Counted from the stretch's first letter, positions 18,128 to 27,486 are shown. The stretch is 64,000 nucleotides of DNA from Tatumella morbirosei (GCF_000757425.2 NZ_JPKR02000003.1:1736001-1800000); one strand, 5' to 3'. Notes: generated from the sequence alone by a model not told the origin. Numbers and translations: made by a program.

Positions 18128-19012
18128 ATGTTGTTAAAATTACATCAGTTAGGTTTCTTTTGTGCTCTGGTGGAAGAAGGTAGTGTGGCTGCGGCCGCAG
18201 ACAAAATGTGTTGCGTGCCGTCGAACATCAGTACCCGTATTAAAGAGCTGGAGAGTAGTCTTGGCGTAGCACTGGTGAACCGCGAGAAACAGCGCCTGAC
18301 TCTGACCCCGGAAGGGCGGGCTTTTTATCCCAAAGCTCAGCAGTTACTCGAACAGAGTAAACAATGCCTGACTTTTTTTCAGCATTCTTTGTTACAGGGA
18401 CAGCTGCAGCTCGGAGTACTTGATGTAGCCCTGAACGGACCATTACAACAGGCGGTGGTTGAGTTTATGCATCAGCATCCGCAGGTACAAATCAATATCT
18501 GCTGTCACTCATCCCTGACACTCATGGAAAAGCTGCTACAGGGAGAGTTGGATATGATTCTGGTTGACGGTCCGATAGAGCATCCGGCCCTGAAAGCGGA
18601 ATTTTATGCTCCGGAAAAGCTGTCGCTGGTCACTCACCTGGCCGATCCCGGGCAGTTTCGTGACAAGGCATCCGGGTTGACGCTGTTCAGCTTCGGGGAA
18701 AAATGTTTCTACCATATGCTGGTTCGCCAGTGGCTGAGTCAGCAGAATCTGCGTTACGCGCGCCAGTCGGATATCGAGTCTTATGAGCTTATCCTGAGTG
18801 CCGTTCACCGGCGACTGGGATTCACGGTGATGCCGCAGACTTTTATCGACAATAATCCGCTTCTGGCGGGGCTACACCTGTTTCCACTGGATAATATTCC
18901 GTCCTGCGATATTTATCTGGTGAGTCAGACCCTGGACCAGTCAGCACTCGCAGAAGCATTTTACCGACACCTCACCCGTCGTCAGCAAGTAGCAAAGCCA
19001 GCCGTTAACTAA
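18128..19012 (+). CDS. LysR family transcriptional regulator
   Basis: LysR-type regulator of 294 residues. The N-terminal winged helix is standard (LGFFCALVEEGSVAAAADKMCCVPSNISTRIKELESSLGV in two stretches, residues 8-47), followed by the effector domain (LQLGVLDVALNGP...). Its place right behind the AEC transporter (AAGGAG site, 26-bp gap) suggests that it controls this transporter or the upstream glyoxalase and dehydrogenase. It ends convergently with yjjG. Confidence 0.88.
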   Translation: MLLKLHQLGFFCALVEEGSVAAAADKMCCVPSNISTRIKELESSLGVALVNREKQRLTLTPEGRAFYPKAQQLLEQSKQCLTFFQHSLLQGQLQLGVLDVALNGPLQQAVVEFMHQHPQVQINICCHSSLTLMEKLLQGELDMILVDGPIEHPALKAEFYAPEKLSLVTHLADPGQFRDKASGLTLFSFGEKCFYHMLVRQWLSQQNLRYARQSDIESYELILSAVHRRLGFTVMPQTFIDNNPLLAGLHLFPLDNIPSCDIYLVSQTLDQSALAEAFYRHLTRRQQVAKPAVN

Positions 19013-19041
19013 CGTCTGGCTGTAACGCCATAGAGTAAAAA

Positions 19042-19722
19042 CTATGCTGACAATAGCACCTGTAATTCCGCCAGGTTTTTAACCTGCCAGTCAGGCCTCA
19101 ACGCCTCTGGCAGAGCGCGGGTACCATGATCCAGCCAACAGGTTTTCATTCCGGCATTGATCCCCCCCAGAATATCTGACTCCGGGGTATCCCCTACCAT
19201 CAACACCCGGCCAGGCTGAGGATTGCCTAGTTGTTGCAAGGTATAGTCAAATATCGCCCGATCCGGTTTGGCTATGCCAAGTTGTTCGGAGATCACCAGA
19301 GCATCGAAGTAATCACTAAAACCGGTGCGCTGCAGGCGGGTCTGCTGTAAACGGGTAAAACCATTGGTAATAATTGCCAGCCGGACTTTACCCCGCAGGC
19401 TATTGAGCAATGCTTCAGCACCTGGCAATGGCTGGCAGATGTCGGCCATTGTCGCTAAATACTGGTCATTCAACTGTTCCGCGGCCACATCCAGCCGCGC
19501 AGACCAGTGCATAAAACGTCTGACCTGCAACTGGGTGGCATTGATTTTTCCGTCCTGATATTCCACCCACAATGGTTTATTCACCGCCTGATAATCGGCA
19601 TAATCCTGTTCGGTAAATGTCACCTGATAGCCCTGCAACATTTGTTGCAGGCCACGGAATGAATCAAAGGTAAACAGCGTTTCGTCTGCATCAAAAATAA
19701 TGCAGTCCAGTGTATCCAGCAT
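19042..19722 (-). CDS. yjjG: HAD nucleotidase YjjG (dUMP phosphatase)
   Basis: HAD-family pyrimidine 5'-nucleotidase, 226 residues, a house-cleaning enzyme against non-canonical nucleotides in E. coli. Motif I is [10 protein letters not shown] near the N-terminus, motif II ITNGF, and motif [17 protein letters not shown]; the sequence runs collinear with E. coli YjjG (225 residues). The ATG at 19722 is chosen over the TTG at 19740 because GCGGAG lies seven bases before it. It follows rimI by 27 bp, keeping the E. coli order holD-rimI-yjjG. Confidence 0.95.
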   Translation of the reverse strand: MLDTLDCIIFDADETLFTFDSFRGLQQMLQGYQVTFTEQDYADYQAVNKPLWVEYQDGKINATQLQVRRFMHWSARLDVAAEQLNDQYLATMADICQPLPGAEALLNSLRGKVRLAIITNGFTRLQQTRLQRTGFSDYFDALVISEQLGIAKPDRAIFDYTLQQLGNPQPGRVLMVGDTPESDILGGINAGMKTCWLDHGTRALPEALRPDWQVKNLAELQVLLSA

Positions 19723-19749
19723 GGGGGTCTCCGCCAGCAAAAAATCAGA

Positions 19750-20190
19750 TTACAGCACCAGGGCCATGATGAGAGCATCCTCACGGCCTGAAGGGGTCGG
19801 GTAATAACGGGGTCTGCGAGAGACCTGATTAAAACCAAGTTGTTCATAAAGCGCGATCGCCGGCAGATTAGACTCTCTGACTTCCAACCATAACGTCTGC
19901 ACTCCACGGGCTACCAGCTCTTCAGCCAGCGTTTCCAGTAAACGGCGCGCGAACCCCCGGCGTTGAAAATCCGGGTCGATCGCAATATTAAATAATGAGG
20001 CTTCATCCAGCACTATCTGGGTAATCGCAAAACCGGCCATTTTTCCGTCGGCATCAATCCGGTAGTTCAGATAACGTTCGCCCTGATTTCCGGCGAAAGT
20101 TTCAGCTGACCAGGGGAATGCATGGCAACGCTGCTCGATGGCCAACGCTTGTGCCTGATCTTCAGGCGCGAGAAAAGAAATGACTGTCAT
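19750..20190 (-). CDS. rimI: Ribosomal protein bS18 N-alpha-acetyltransferase RimI
   Basis: GNAT enzyme of 146 residues that acetylates the N-terminal alanine of ribosomal protein S18. Conserved stretches shared with E. coli RimI are EQRCHAFPWS, GNQGERYLNY, ASLFNIAIDPDFQRRGFARRLL (acetyl-CoA loop QRRGFA) and ALYEQLGFN. The ATG at 20190 lies inside the end of holD, with a 29-bp overlap as is usual for this pair; a longer frame upstream belongs to holD sequence. Part of the holD-rimI-yjjG operon. Confidence 0.95.
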   Translation of the reverse strand: MTVISFLAPEDQAQALAIEQRCHAFPWSAETFAGNQGERYLNYRIDADGKMAGFAITQIVLDEASLFNIAIDPDFQRRGFARRLLETLAEELVARGVQTLWLEVRESNLPAIALYEQLGFNQVSRRPRYYPTPSGREDALIMALVL

Positions 20191-20572
20191 AAGTAGTGAT
20201 TTGTTGCCATAAATTGCGCTTTGCCGCGCTGCTGTTAATAAGCTCCGCAAGCGGAGGAGAAACCAGCTGTACTGTCGAATATTGCTTATCGGCCGGGACA
20301 CCCAACAGCCAGACCGGGCAGGTCAGCGGTTCCGGCAGCATACTAAGCTGACGGGCGGTCAGAAGCCTCGACTGATGTTGCTGAAGCCCTAAGCTTTGCA
20401 GAACATCCCGCAGAAAGTTCGGTGGAGAGGGCAAATTTTCGGCCGCAACTATCACCAGCCGGGTATCAGGATGCAACCTTACCGCCACCTCTCCCTGTAA
20501 CACCCGGGGATGATGAAGCCGGTATTGTGTGATACCCATCTGCTGTAACAACCAGTCGCGCCTGCTTGTCAT
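20162..20572 (-). CDS. holD: DNA polymerase III psi subunit HolD
   Basis: Psi subunit of the clamp-loader complex, 136 residues (E. coli 137). It bridges the gamma complex and chi, which binds SSB. The N-terminal MTSRRDWLLQQMGITQY is diagnostic and carries the chi-binding segment; the C-terminus LWQQITTYDSHFF also matches. Divergent from rsmC over 105 bp and overlapping rimI, as in E. coli. Confidence 0.95.
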   Translation of the reverse strand: MTSRRDWLLQQMGITQYRLHHPRVLQGEVAVRLHPDTRLVIVAAENLPSPPNFLRDVLQSLGLQQHQSRLLTARQLSMLPEPLTCPVWLLGVPADKQYSTVQLVSPPLAELINSSAAKRNLWQQITTYDSHFFSRA

Positions 20573-20644
20573 GAATTAAGTCCGTCAGTAAGAAGATTGC
20601 GTGCATATGCTAGCAAACCCATCGTACATGCGCCAACAAACCAC

Positions 20645-20650
20645 TATAAT
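20645..20650 (+). promoter_or_regulatory. -10 box of the rsmC promoter
   Basis: A perfect TATAAT lies 28 bases before the rsmC ATG in the holD-rsmC divergent gap. The -35 region about 17 bases upstream (near TCGTAC) is poor. Confidence 0.5.
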
Positions 20651-20677
20651 CGTCGGGCTTAAGAATAAGGAGCCAAT

Positions 20678-21709
20678 ATGTCCGCGTATACACCGGCCAG
20701 TGAAGTGATACTGCGCCACAGTGAAGAGTTCGAAACCCGTCATGTTTTATTTGCCGGGGACCTGCAGGATGAATTGCCGGCGCAGTTGGCGACCGCTTCC
20801 CGCAAAGTTCATACCCAGCAATATCACCACTGGCAGAATCTTAGTCAGCGGATGGGTGACGATGCCAGTTTCAGTCTGGTGGCTGAAGCCGGAATGGTCA
20901 ACGGCTGTGACACCCTGGTATATTATTGGCCCAAAAATAAACCAGAAGCTCAGTTCCAGTTGCAGAACCTGCTGTCCCTGATGCCGGTGGGCAGCGATAT
21001 TTTCGTGGTGGGGGAAAACCGCAGCGGTGTTCGCAGTGCAGAAACGTTGCTGGCTCCCTGGGCTGCGATAGAGAAAATTGATAGTGCCAGACGCTGTGGT
21101 CTGTACCACGGCCGTCTTGAGCAACAACCCGCATTCAATGCTGAAAGTTTTGCAAACCACTATCAGTATGACGGGCTGACCATTCATACCCTGCCAGGTG
21201 TCTTCAGCCGTGACGGGCTGGACGCTGGCAGTGCATTACTGCTTTCAACCCTTACTCCGCACACTAAAGGTAAAGTGTTGGATGTGGGCTGTGGTGCCGG
21301 AGTGCTGTCTGTGACACTGGCCAAACATTCGCCGAAAGTTCGGCTGTGGCTGACCGATGTCAATGCTGCAGCGCTGGCTGCCAGCCAGGCAACACTGGCC
21401 GCCAATGATGTCGAAGGCGAAGTGATTGCCAGCAATGTCTTTTCCGACGTGACCGGCCGGTTTGATATGATAATCTCCAATCCGCCGTTTCATGAAGGGT
21501 TGCAAACCAGCCTGGATGCTGCAACCGCACTCATCCGCGGTGCAGTGAAGCATCTGAACACTGGCGGTGAACTACGGATTGTCGCTAATGCCTTCTTACC
21601 CTACCCGCAGGTACTGGACGAGACCTTCGGTAACCATGAAGTGCTGGCGCAGACCGGTCGGTTCCGTGTCTACCGGAGCATCTATGGCCGTGGCAACCGC
21701 CCGAAATAA
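20678..21709 (+). CDS. rsmC: 16S rRNA m2G1207 methyltransferase RsmC
   Basis: Methylates N2 of G1207 in 16S rRNA of the 30S subunit with S-adenosylmethionine; 343 residues (E. coli 343). It has two methyltransferase-like halves: a degenerate N-terminal one and a catalytic C-terminal one with the AdoMet motif [12 protein letters not shown] near residue 200 and the guanine-N2 catalytic motif NPPFHEG. The start has an AAGGAG site. Located between holD (divergent) and the tRNA-Leu cluster, as in E. coli. Confidence 0.97.
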   Translation: MSAYTPASEVILRHSEEFETRHVLFAGDLQDELPAQLATASRKVHTQQYHHWQNLSQRMGDDASFSLVAEAGMVNGCDTLVYYWPKNKPEAQFQLQNLLSLMPVGSDIFVVGENRSGVRSAETLLAPWAAIEKIDSARRCGLYHGRLEQQPAFNAESFANHYQYDGLTIHTLPGVFSRDGLDAGSALLLSTLTPHTKGKVLDVGCGAGVLSVTLAKHSPKVRLWLTDVNAAALAASQATLAANDVEGEVIASNVFSDVTGRFDMIISNPPFHEGLQTSLDAATALIRGAVKHLNTGGELRIVANAFLPYPQVLDETFGNHEVLAQTGRFRVYRSIYGRGNRPK

Positions 21710-21781
21710 GTCGCATTAACTAAGCAACTGGCAGTGCTGCTGAATTTTACAGCAAATACACCCCCGACAATCAAATATCAG

Positions 21782-21817
21782 TTGACGCGGGGTGGAAAAC
21801 CTCTAAAATGCGCCTCC
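21782..21817 (+). promoter_or_regulatory. Promoter of the tRNA-Leu cluster
   Basis: TTGACG (21782-21787) and TAAAAT (21804-21809) are separated by 16 bp, followed by a GC-rich discriminator GCGCCTCC typical of stable RNA promoters under stringent control. It lies 44 bases before the first tRNA. Confidence 0.8.
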
Positions 21818-21852
21818 GTGGTGACAATACAGTTACGCTGTATTGACGGTAT

Positions 21853-21939
21853 GCGAAGGTGGCGGAATTGGTAGACGCGCTAGCTTCAGGTGTTAGTGTC
21901 TTAACGGACGTGAGGGTTCAAGTCCCTCTCTTCGCACCA
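21853..21939 (+). tRNA. leuQ: tRNA-Leu (anticodon CAG), copy 1
   Basis: 87-base leucine tRNA with long variable arm and encoded CCA. Acceptor GCGAAGG pairs with the segment before ACCA; anticodon CAG is at 21887-21889; T-loop GGTTCAAGTCC. Equivalent to the first gene of the E. coli leuQPV cluster, which lies in the same neighbourhood. Reads CUG codons. Confidence 0.97.
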
Positions 21940-21970
21940 AAACCACGAGTTTTATATCATCCTGAATACT

Positions 21971-22057
21971 GCGAAGGTGGCGGAATTGGTAGACGCGCTA
22001 GCTTCAGGTGTTAGTGTCTTAACGGACGTGAGGGTTCAAGTCCCTCTCTTCGCACCA
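21971..22057 (+). tRNA. leuP: tRNA-Leu (anticodon CAG), copy 2
   Basis: Identical in all 87 bases to copy 1, 31 bases downstream. Processed from the same precursor transcript; the spacers differ from one another, so this is an old tandem duplication rather than an assembly repeat. Confidence 0.97.
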
Positions 22058-22084
22058 GGATACTGATATAAAATGACAACCAAT

Positions 22085-22171
22085 GCGAAGGTGGCGGAAT
22101 TGGTAGACGCGCTAGCTTCAGGTGTTAGTGTCTTAACGGACGTGAGGGTTCAAGTCCCTCTCTTCGCACCA
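22085..22171 (+). tRNA. leuV: tRNA-Leu (anticodon CAG), copy 3
   Basis: Third identical 87-base copy, 27 bases after copy 2, with encoded CCA. No strong terminator hairpin is visible right after it. Confidence 0.97.
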
Positions 22172-22293
22172 CGTTGTCATCCCTCTCTGACTATCTCACA
22201 CTGCCCTGAAGAACATCATCCCTGGCAGTTTTTCCCGAACTTCTTTCCGTAAATATATTGCAGCCCATTCCCTGAACTCTTCCTGCCAGCCGT

Positions 22294-22578
22294 TTAGCTT
22301 AGCTGAAAATTAACCATGATTGCCGCGAGCCCGCCAGACACGACCAGGCACGAAGGCAATAACAGATAATGGCGTAAGCGATGATGAAACAGCATTACCA
22401 GCGTCATGAGTAACGCAGTCAGCATAATAATCCGCCACTGCTCAAAGCCGGGATGCCACAATGCAAACAGTGGTAACGCGATACAGGGCAGCAAAACTCC
22501 CCAGCCACTGTCCAGTCGTTTCCCCATTACCCAACTAAACATCCATAACGAACCTGAAGCCAGCATTGCAACTTCCAT
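22294..22578 (-). CDS. yjjZ: Small DUF1435-type membrane protein (YjjZ-like)
   Basis: Hydrophobic protein of 94 residues with about three transmembrane helices (WGVLLPCIALPLFALW; IIMLTALLMTLVMLF; LLLPSCLVVSGGLAAIMV). By memory it resembles the DUF1435 family, whose E. coli member YjjZ lies next to the leuQPV cluster and is iron regulated. Both the position beside the tRNAs and a 19-bp Fur box 19 bp upstream of the start support this. GGAG lies ten bases before the ATG at 22578. Function unknown. Confidence 0.6.
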   Translation of the reverse strand: MEVAMLASGSLWMFSWVMGKRLDSGWGVLLPCIALPLFALWHPGFEQWRIIMLTALLMTLVMLFHHRLRHYLLLPSCLVVSGGLAAIMVNFQLS

Positions 22579-22596
22579 CGATTACGCTCCGAAAAT

Positions 22597-22615
22597 GATA
22601 ATGATTTTCACTATC
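22597..22615. promoter_or_regulatory. Fur box upstream of yjjZ-like gene
   Basis: 19-bp site matching 16 of 19 positions of the Fur consensus GATAATGATAATCATTATC. A second partly symmetric AT-rich element (ATGATAACAATTGTCAT, 22618-22634) follows, which could extend Fur binding. Located just upstream of the minus-strand gene, it should repress it when iron is plentiful. Confidence 0.75.
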
Positions 22616-22768
22616 ATATGATAACAATTGTCATTTTCCAGCTTTTTTACGTTTGTGACACAAAAAACTGCTTTTTTGACCGCTACGCGGCGGAATTCAC
22701 GGGGCAGGCGTTTACAGCACTGCTGGCTTATGGCAATTTTTAATGCTGAATAATTCCCGGAGATAAAC

Positions 22769-23227
22769 ATGAGTCTGCAGTCGGTACAGCAGTTTTTTGC
22801 TGAGCATGCCCCTGATATTGAAGTGATTGAAACCACGGAAAGTACCGCGACGGTCGATATGGCAGCACGGGTTCATGGTGTCACTCCAGGCCAGATAGCC
22901 AAGACCCTGTCTCTGAAAGTAAAACAGGCGATAGTGCTGATTGTGATGCGTGGCGACGCGCGACTGGATAATAAAAAACTGAAAGATACTCTGGGCGCCA
23001 AAGCGCGGATGCTGAGTGTCGATGAGGTGATCAATGCCACCGGACATCCGGTGGGTGGTGTCTGCCCTTTCGGGCTGGAAAATCCGTTAACAGTCTACTG
23101 TGATGTCTCTTTACAGGCGTTTGATGAAGTGCTGCCTGCGGCGGGAGCCACCCATAGTGCGGTCAGAATCTCTCCGCAACGGATGGCAGAACTGACAAAC
23201 GCCAGTTGGGTTGACGTTTGCCAGTAA
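22769..23227 (+). CDS. YbaK/EbsC-type aminoacyl-tRNA deacylase
   Basis: Single-domain protein of 152 residues in the YbaK/ProX editing family, which hydrolyses mischarged aminoacyl-tRNA in trans. Conserved features are VHGVTPGQIAKTLSLKVK (with the family lysine), MRGDARLDNKKLKDTLG, GHPVGGVCPFGL and the C-terminal VRISPQRMAEL. It is not the E. coli ybaK orthologue by context; which amino acid is edited cannot be told from sequence. Start ATG 22769 has a CCGGAGA site. Confidence 0.85.
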   Translation: MSLQSVQQFFAEHAPDIEVIETTESTATVDMAARVHGVTPGQIAKTLSLKVKQAIVLIVMRGDARLDNKKLKDTLGAKARMLSVDEVINATGHPVGGVCPFGLENPLTVYCDVSLQAFDEVLPAAGATHSAVRISPQRMAELTNASWVDVCQ

Positions 23228-23250
23228 AAAAGCTGGCGGTGATGACCGCC
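23226..23250 (-). terminator. Terminator of the MFS gene (minus strand)
   Basis: On the minus strand a 6-bp GC stem (GGCGGT / ACCGCC) with a short loop is followed by AGCTTTTTT. It lies eight bases after the MFS stop and overlaps the stop codon of the convergent YbaK-type gene. Confidence 0.75.
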
Positions 23251-23257
23251 GCCGGCA

Positions 23258-24463
23258 TCAATCCTCACCTGAGATCCTGATCCCCCGGGTTTCACGGCCA
23301 AACGCAGTCAGTAAGCAGATAAGCACCGCCACTGTCCCCGCCACGATAGCCATACTCAGACCATAATTTCCGCCATGAGTCGCCGCAATTTTAGACTGCA
23401 GTGTCGCATTCACGGAAGCAATCAGATTTCCCAGTTGATAGACGAAGCCAGGCAGGACGGCACGGGCAGTCGAGGGGACCAATTCGGTCAGCCAGGTCGG
23501 GATAACGCCCCAGGCGCCCTGCACCATAAACTGCATTAAAAATGCGCCCAGACCAATCATCCAGGAACCGGAAGAGAAGGCCCATAACGGCAGTACCGGT
23601 AATGCCAGCGCCGAGGCGAGCATTATGGCTTTCTTGCGACCAATTTTCTCAGACAACAGACCAAAGCAAACACCGCCCAACATCGCCGCGATGTTATAGC
23701 AGATAGCAATGATACTGACGGTATGCGCATCAAACTGATGCTGGACCTTGAGGAAGGTTGGATAAAGATCCTGAGTACCGTGGCTAAAGAAGTTAAAACA
23801 GGCCATCAGCAGGACCAGATAACAGCATAGTTTGGCATTCTGCTTAATGACCGGCAACAGAGCGTGGCTTTCTGCACGGGCTTTGGAGGCCAGCCACACC
23901 GGAGATTCAGGCACTTTAAAATAGATGAATGGCAATAGCAGGATAGGCAATGCCCCCACCATAAACATTCCACGCCAGCCAATGAGATTATACAGCAGAC
24001 CGAAGATGACAGAAGCCAGCAGATAACCACACGGATATCCCGCCTGAAAAATCCCTGACATCAAACCCCGGGAACGATCCGGAATGGTTTCCATCGCCAG
24101 CGACGAGGCTACACCCCAGATTCCCCCCATCGCAATCCCGTAGATCACGCGGAAAGTCAGGAACGCACCGAAGGTGGGTGACCAGGCTGACAACAGTTCA
24201 AACACCGAAAACATAACGATGTTGACCATCAGAATCGGACGGCGGCCAAATTTTTCAGCCAGACGACCGAATATCAGCGCACCGACAGGTCTGACCGCCA
24301 AAGTAAGCATAATAGAGAGTGATACATCAGTGATAGTGTTATGAAAATACTGAGCCAGATCGCTCAGTACAAATACCAGAATAAAAAAATCAAACGCATC
24401 CAGAGTCCAGCTAATAAAGCTGGCAAAGGCGACATTACGCTGAGTTGGCGTCCAGTGAAACAT
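23258..24463 (-). CDS. MFS transporter, sialate/lactate symporter (SHS) type
   Basis: Proton-coupled permease of 401 residues with 12 predicted helices. The first helix motif WTLDAFDFFILVFVLSDL is typical of the SHS family (NanT, Jen1-like lactate permeases); the MFS signature between helices 2 and 3 is GRLAEKFGRRPILM, repeated as GLLSEKIGRKKAIM in the second half. The ATG at 24463 (AAAGGA site) is preferred over a TTG ten codons upstream. No catabolic gene stands beside it, so the substrate, probably a monocarboxylate or sugar acid, is open. Confidence 0.82.
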   Translation of the reverse strand: MFHWTPTQRNVAFASFISWTLDAFDFFILVFVLSDLAQYFHNTITDVSLSIMLTLAVRPVGALIFGRLAEKFGRRPILMVNIVMFSVFELLSAWSPTFGAFLTFRVIYGIAMGGIWGVASSLAMETIPDRSRGLMSGIFQAGYPCGYLLASVIFGLLYNLIGWRGMFMVGALPILLLPFIYFKVPESPVWLASKARAESHALLPVIKQNAKLCCYLVLLMACFNFFSHGTQDLYPTFLKVQHQFDAHTVSIIAICYNIAAMLGGVCFGLLSEKIGRKKAIMLASALALPVLPLWAFSSGSWMIGLGAFLMQFMVQGAWGVIPTWLTELVPSTARAVLPGFVYQLGNLIASVNATLQSKIAATHGGNYGLSMAIVAGTVAVLICLLTAFGRETRGIRISGED

Positions 24464-25124
24464 ATTATTTATCCTTTTCAGCACGTTAGCCAAGACTGTA
24501 CCTGTCGGCAGGAAAGCCAGAGTAACGCGGATAACAAGAGGGAAGAGGTGAGGTTATTTTTTTGTTAATACTATTTTTATAGCATTTCACAACAGAAGCT
24601 GAAGGTGAGTATTTGTCAGAAATGTCAATGAGATGTAAATAATTATGTCGTGAAGGAAGTGGGCACGCGTAACAATAACTGCCGGAATGCTATTGAACGC
24701 CTCAGAATACACTGACCAGCATCACAGATATCTCCCTGCAATCTGCAGGCAGATCTCAATTCGTCCGGAAATATCATCACAAGTGACGGATTGTGTTTTA
24801 TACTTATTCTTCGGCACAAAAAAATACATTCAGAAAAATATCAAATAGTTAGCAACGACACTGATTTTTAGTGTCGCGGGTATGGCCAGCAAGTGATTGG
24901 GTCAGCAATGTTATTACTCTATCCTGCCAGCATGACATTGGTATGACAGTTTTTTGTGAATTATCCCGGAATAATACTGATGACCATTTTGCAGCAGGTC
25001 ACCAACAGAGTTAAGGCGTAACAACAGGCATCTCAGCCAGTAAGCAGATTCATCCTCTGCGGCAGAATGTCTGGCGACGGAATCCGTCCATCTGTCGTTA
25101 TTTCTTTATCAGGAGAGCCAGGTA
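24464..25124. other. Intergenic region MFS - opgB
   Basis: A 661-base gap with no convincing gene. It is AT-rich and holds the divergent promoters of the MFS gene and opgB. Visible structure: a 6-bp hairpin at 24735-24749 and a perfect 7-bp hairpin at 24856-24876 (CGACACT / AGTGTCG, loop GATTTTT) without a following T-run. The AGGAG site for opgB is at its end. Otherwise nothing recognised. Confidence 0.5.
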
Positions 25125-27452
25125 GTGTCAGTCATTGTTTCATTCGGACTTTTTATTGCGTCAGTGTTCCTTTATTCGCGTAAAGCCGGACGGCATCGCC
25201 TGTGGTTTATCCTGATGCTGTTGTTGCTGATGATTTTCCTGCTGCTTAACGCGGTTTTATTTGCCAGTGACTACTTTACCGGTAATGGCATCACCGATGC
25301 AGTCATCTATACCCTGACCAGCAGCCTGACCGGTGCCGGCACCGCTAAATACATTCTGCCGGCAGCAGGACTGATCCTGCTCTTCATCGCCTTGTTTTGC
25401 GCTTTGGGCTGGCTGCTGTACAAAAAAGACCAACAACACCATTTAGGCTGGAGCCTGCTGGCCTGTGTACTGGCCCTGTTGTCGATCAATACCAGCCCGG
25501 CGTACTATCAGGTTAAAGAGATTATTACGTCACATACAGGCAAAGATGGCTCAGATTTTGATGATTATTTTAAAGTCCCTGCGGCAAAGATTGAAAACCC
25601 CTCGCTGAACCTGGTGTATATCTACGCAGAAAGTCTGGAACGTACCTATTTCGATCAGCAAGCCTTTCCTGACCTGGCTCCGGAATTGTCACAACAGATG
25701 AACTCCGGCATCGATTTCACCCGAACCGCTCAGTTACCGGGCACCGATTATACCATCGCGGGTATGGTCGCCTCTCAGTGTGGTATTCCACTGTTTGCCC
25801 CCTTTGAAGGTAACGCATCGTCATCATTATCCAGCTTCTATCCGCAAAATATTTGCCTCGGGGATATACTGAAAAACTCAGGCTACCAGAACTGGTTCCT
25901 GCAGGGTGCTGACCTCCGGTTCGGCGGTAAAGATGTGTTTCTCAAATCCCACGGGTTTGACGCGCAACATCTTGAAGGTTCTGAAGAACTGAAATCTCAG
26001 GTGACAAATCCAGACTACCGGAATAACTGGGGATTTTATGATGATACGGTTCTGGATAAAGTTTTCGAGAAGTACCAACAGTTATCCCGGGAAAAACAAC
26101 GATTTGCATTATTCGCGCTGACCGTAGATACCCACCACCCGGACGGCTTTATCTCGGCGACCTGCCAGCGCAAAACCTACCCTTATGACGGAAAAAATAA
26201 CCTGTCGTTTAGTGCAGTTTCCTGTTCTCAGGAACACATTGCCCGTCTTATTGCGCGGATAAAAAGCTCACCGTGGTTTAAAAATACTATTATCGTGGTG
26301 GGATCAGACCATCTGGCGATGAATAACACCGCTTATCGTTACCTGATCAAGCATCCACGCCACGATAGCTTTTTTATTATTCGTGGTGATAAGCCTGAAA
26401 CCACAGAGATCAACCGTAAACGCAGCACGATGGATAACGGTGCGACCGTACTTGATATTCTGGGTGGTGATAATTTTATTGGTCTGGGGCGAAGCAGCCT
26501 GTCAGGAACCTCATTATCCGAAATATTTACTGACCTGCCCCGCAAGATCAACGCGTGGAAACCGGACATCATCCAGTTATGGAATTTCCCGCGGCGCATT
26601 GACCGGTTTACTGTCGATCAGCAAAAAAACACCCTGAGCTTTTCCGGATCCACCTTCCGTCTGCCGGTACTGATAAAAGTGGGCAACGACAAAGTCGAAC
26701 CGATCCCGGAAGGGGTATATGCCGAAACATTAACTTCACGTCTGAGTAAATTTGCAGCCGGAGATAAATTTGTCTGGTTTGACAGATGCTATAAGGCTGG
26801 CCGGTTATGGGCTCCGAACCTCGCCTTGTCAGATGCGTTATGTTACACCACAGGTGAACTGGGAGGTAAACCCCGGGTCACAGAAATCGGCCGCGGAAAT
26901 TACCAGGGCAATGTGGCCTTTACCCCGGCAGTCATCTCAGAGGATACCTATCGTCAGACGCTGCAGCAGTTACAGGTGCCTGATAATGATATCCGCTATC
27001 CGTCTGACAGTTACCTGTTCTATCTGCCTGGTGCTCCACAGTCCGTCGCCAGCTACAGTGGTTTATCACGCGCGGAAAGTTGGGGACGTTGGTCAAATGC
27101 CAATCTGGCTCCGGTGGTTACCATTAACTACACCCGCCCATTACCGGATGAATTTACGTTACACATCGTGGCAAAAGGCTATGGGCCGAATATCGGTAAA
27201 CCGGTCACCGTCAGTGTGGGGGGTGAACAACACAGCTTTACTCCTACCGGGGAGCTGGCTGACTATTCACTGCAATTTACCCGCCACAGCAACAGCCCAA
27301 CGCTGGTCATTACTCCACCGGCACCTGTTGAAAGTATGCTGAATAATATTATCGGGCAGGACCCAAGAAAACTGGGTGTAGGTATGAAGTCGTTACAGAT
27401 TATCAGCGGGGAGACCCGTGCAGAGCCAGAGGATAAACCACTCCCAGAATAA
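25125..27452 (+). CDS. opgB: Phosphoglycerol transferase I (OpgB/MdoB)
   Basis: Inner-membrane enzyme that transfers phosphoglycerol from phosphatidylglycerol to osmoregulated periplasmic glucans; 775 residues (E. coli 763). Four N-terminal helices fill about residues 1-130, followed by a periplasmic sulfatase-like catalytic domain. Its conserved parts are LVYIYAESLERTYFD, the nucleophile threonine in GTDYTIAGMVASQCG, the metal histidines in DTHHPDGF and GSDHLAMNN. The start is GTG at 25125 with AGGAG nine bases upstream, giving the E. coli-like N-terminus. dnaT-dnaC, its E. coli neighbours, are absent here. Confidence 0.96.
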   Translation: MSVIVSFGLFIASVFLYSRKAGRHRLWFILMLLLLMIFLLLNAVLFASDYFTGNGITDAVIYTLTSSLTGAGTAKYILPAAGLILLFIALFCALGWLLYKKDQQHHLGWSLLACVLALLSINTSPAYYQVKEIITSHTGKDGSDFDDYFKVPAAKIENPSLNLVYIYAESLERTYFDQQAFPDLAPELSQQMNSGIDFTRTAQLPGTDYTIAGMVASQCGIPLFAPFEGNASSSLSSFYPQNICLGDILKNSGYQNWFLQGADLRFGGKDVFLKSHGFDAQHLEGSEELKSQVTNPDYRNNWGFYDDTVLDKVFEKYQQLSREKQRFALFALTVDTHHPDGFISATCQRKTYPYDGKNNLSFSAVSCSQEHIARLIARIKSSPWFKNTIIVVGSDHLAMNNTAYRYLIKHPRHDSFFIIRGDKPETTEINRKRSTMDNGATVLDILGGDNFIGLGRSSLSGTSLSEIFTDLPRKINAWKPDIIQLWNFPRRIDRFTVDQQKNTLSFSGSTFRLPVLIKVGNDKVEPIPEGVYAETLTSRLSKFAAGDKFVWFDRCYKAGRLWAPNLALSDALCYTTGELGGKPRVTEIGRGNYQGNVAFTPAVISEDTYRQTLQQLQVPDNDIRYPSDSYLFYLPGAPQSVASYSGLSRAESWGRWSNANLAPVVTINYTRPLPDEFTLHIVAKGYGPNIGKPVTVSVGGEQHSFTPTGELADYSLQFTRHSNSPTLVITPPAPVESMLNNIIGQDPRKLGVGMKSLQIISGETRAEPEDKPLPE

Positions 27453-27454
27453 CA

Positions 27455-27486
27455 GAAGATGGCCGCATTGGTCTGCGGCCATCTTC
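27455..27486. terminator. Bidirectional terminator opgB / RcnB-like gene
   Basis: A perfect 13-bp stem (GAAGATGGCCGCA / TGCGGCCATCTTC) with a 6-base loop lies three bases after the opgB stop and 17 bases after that of the convergent lipoprotein gene. T-runs are short, but the stem is very stable. Confidence 0.8.

Noticed and set aside
21853-22171. Three identical tRNAs as an assembly duplication
   Set aside because: The spacers between copies differ in sequence and length (31 and 27 bases), and E. coli has the same triple cluster in this neighbourhood.
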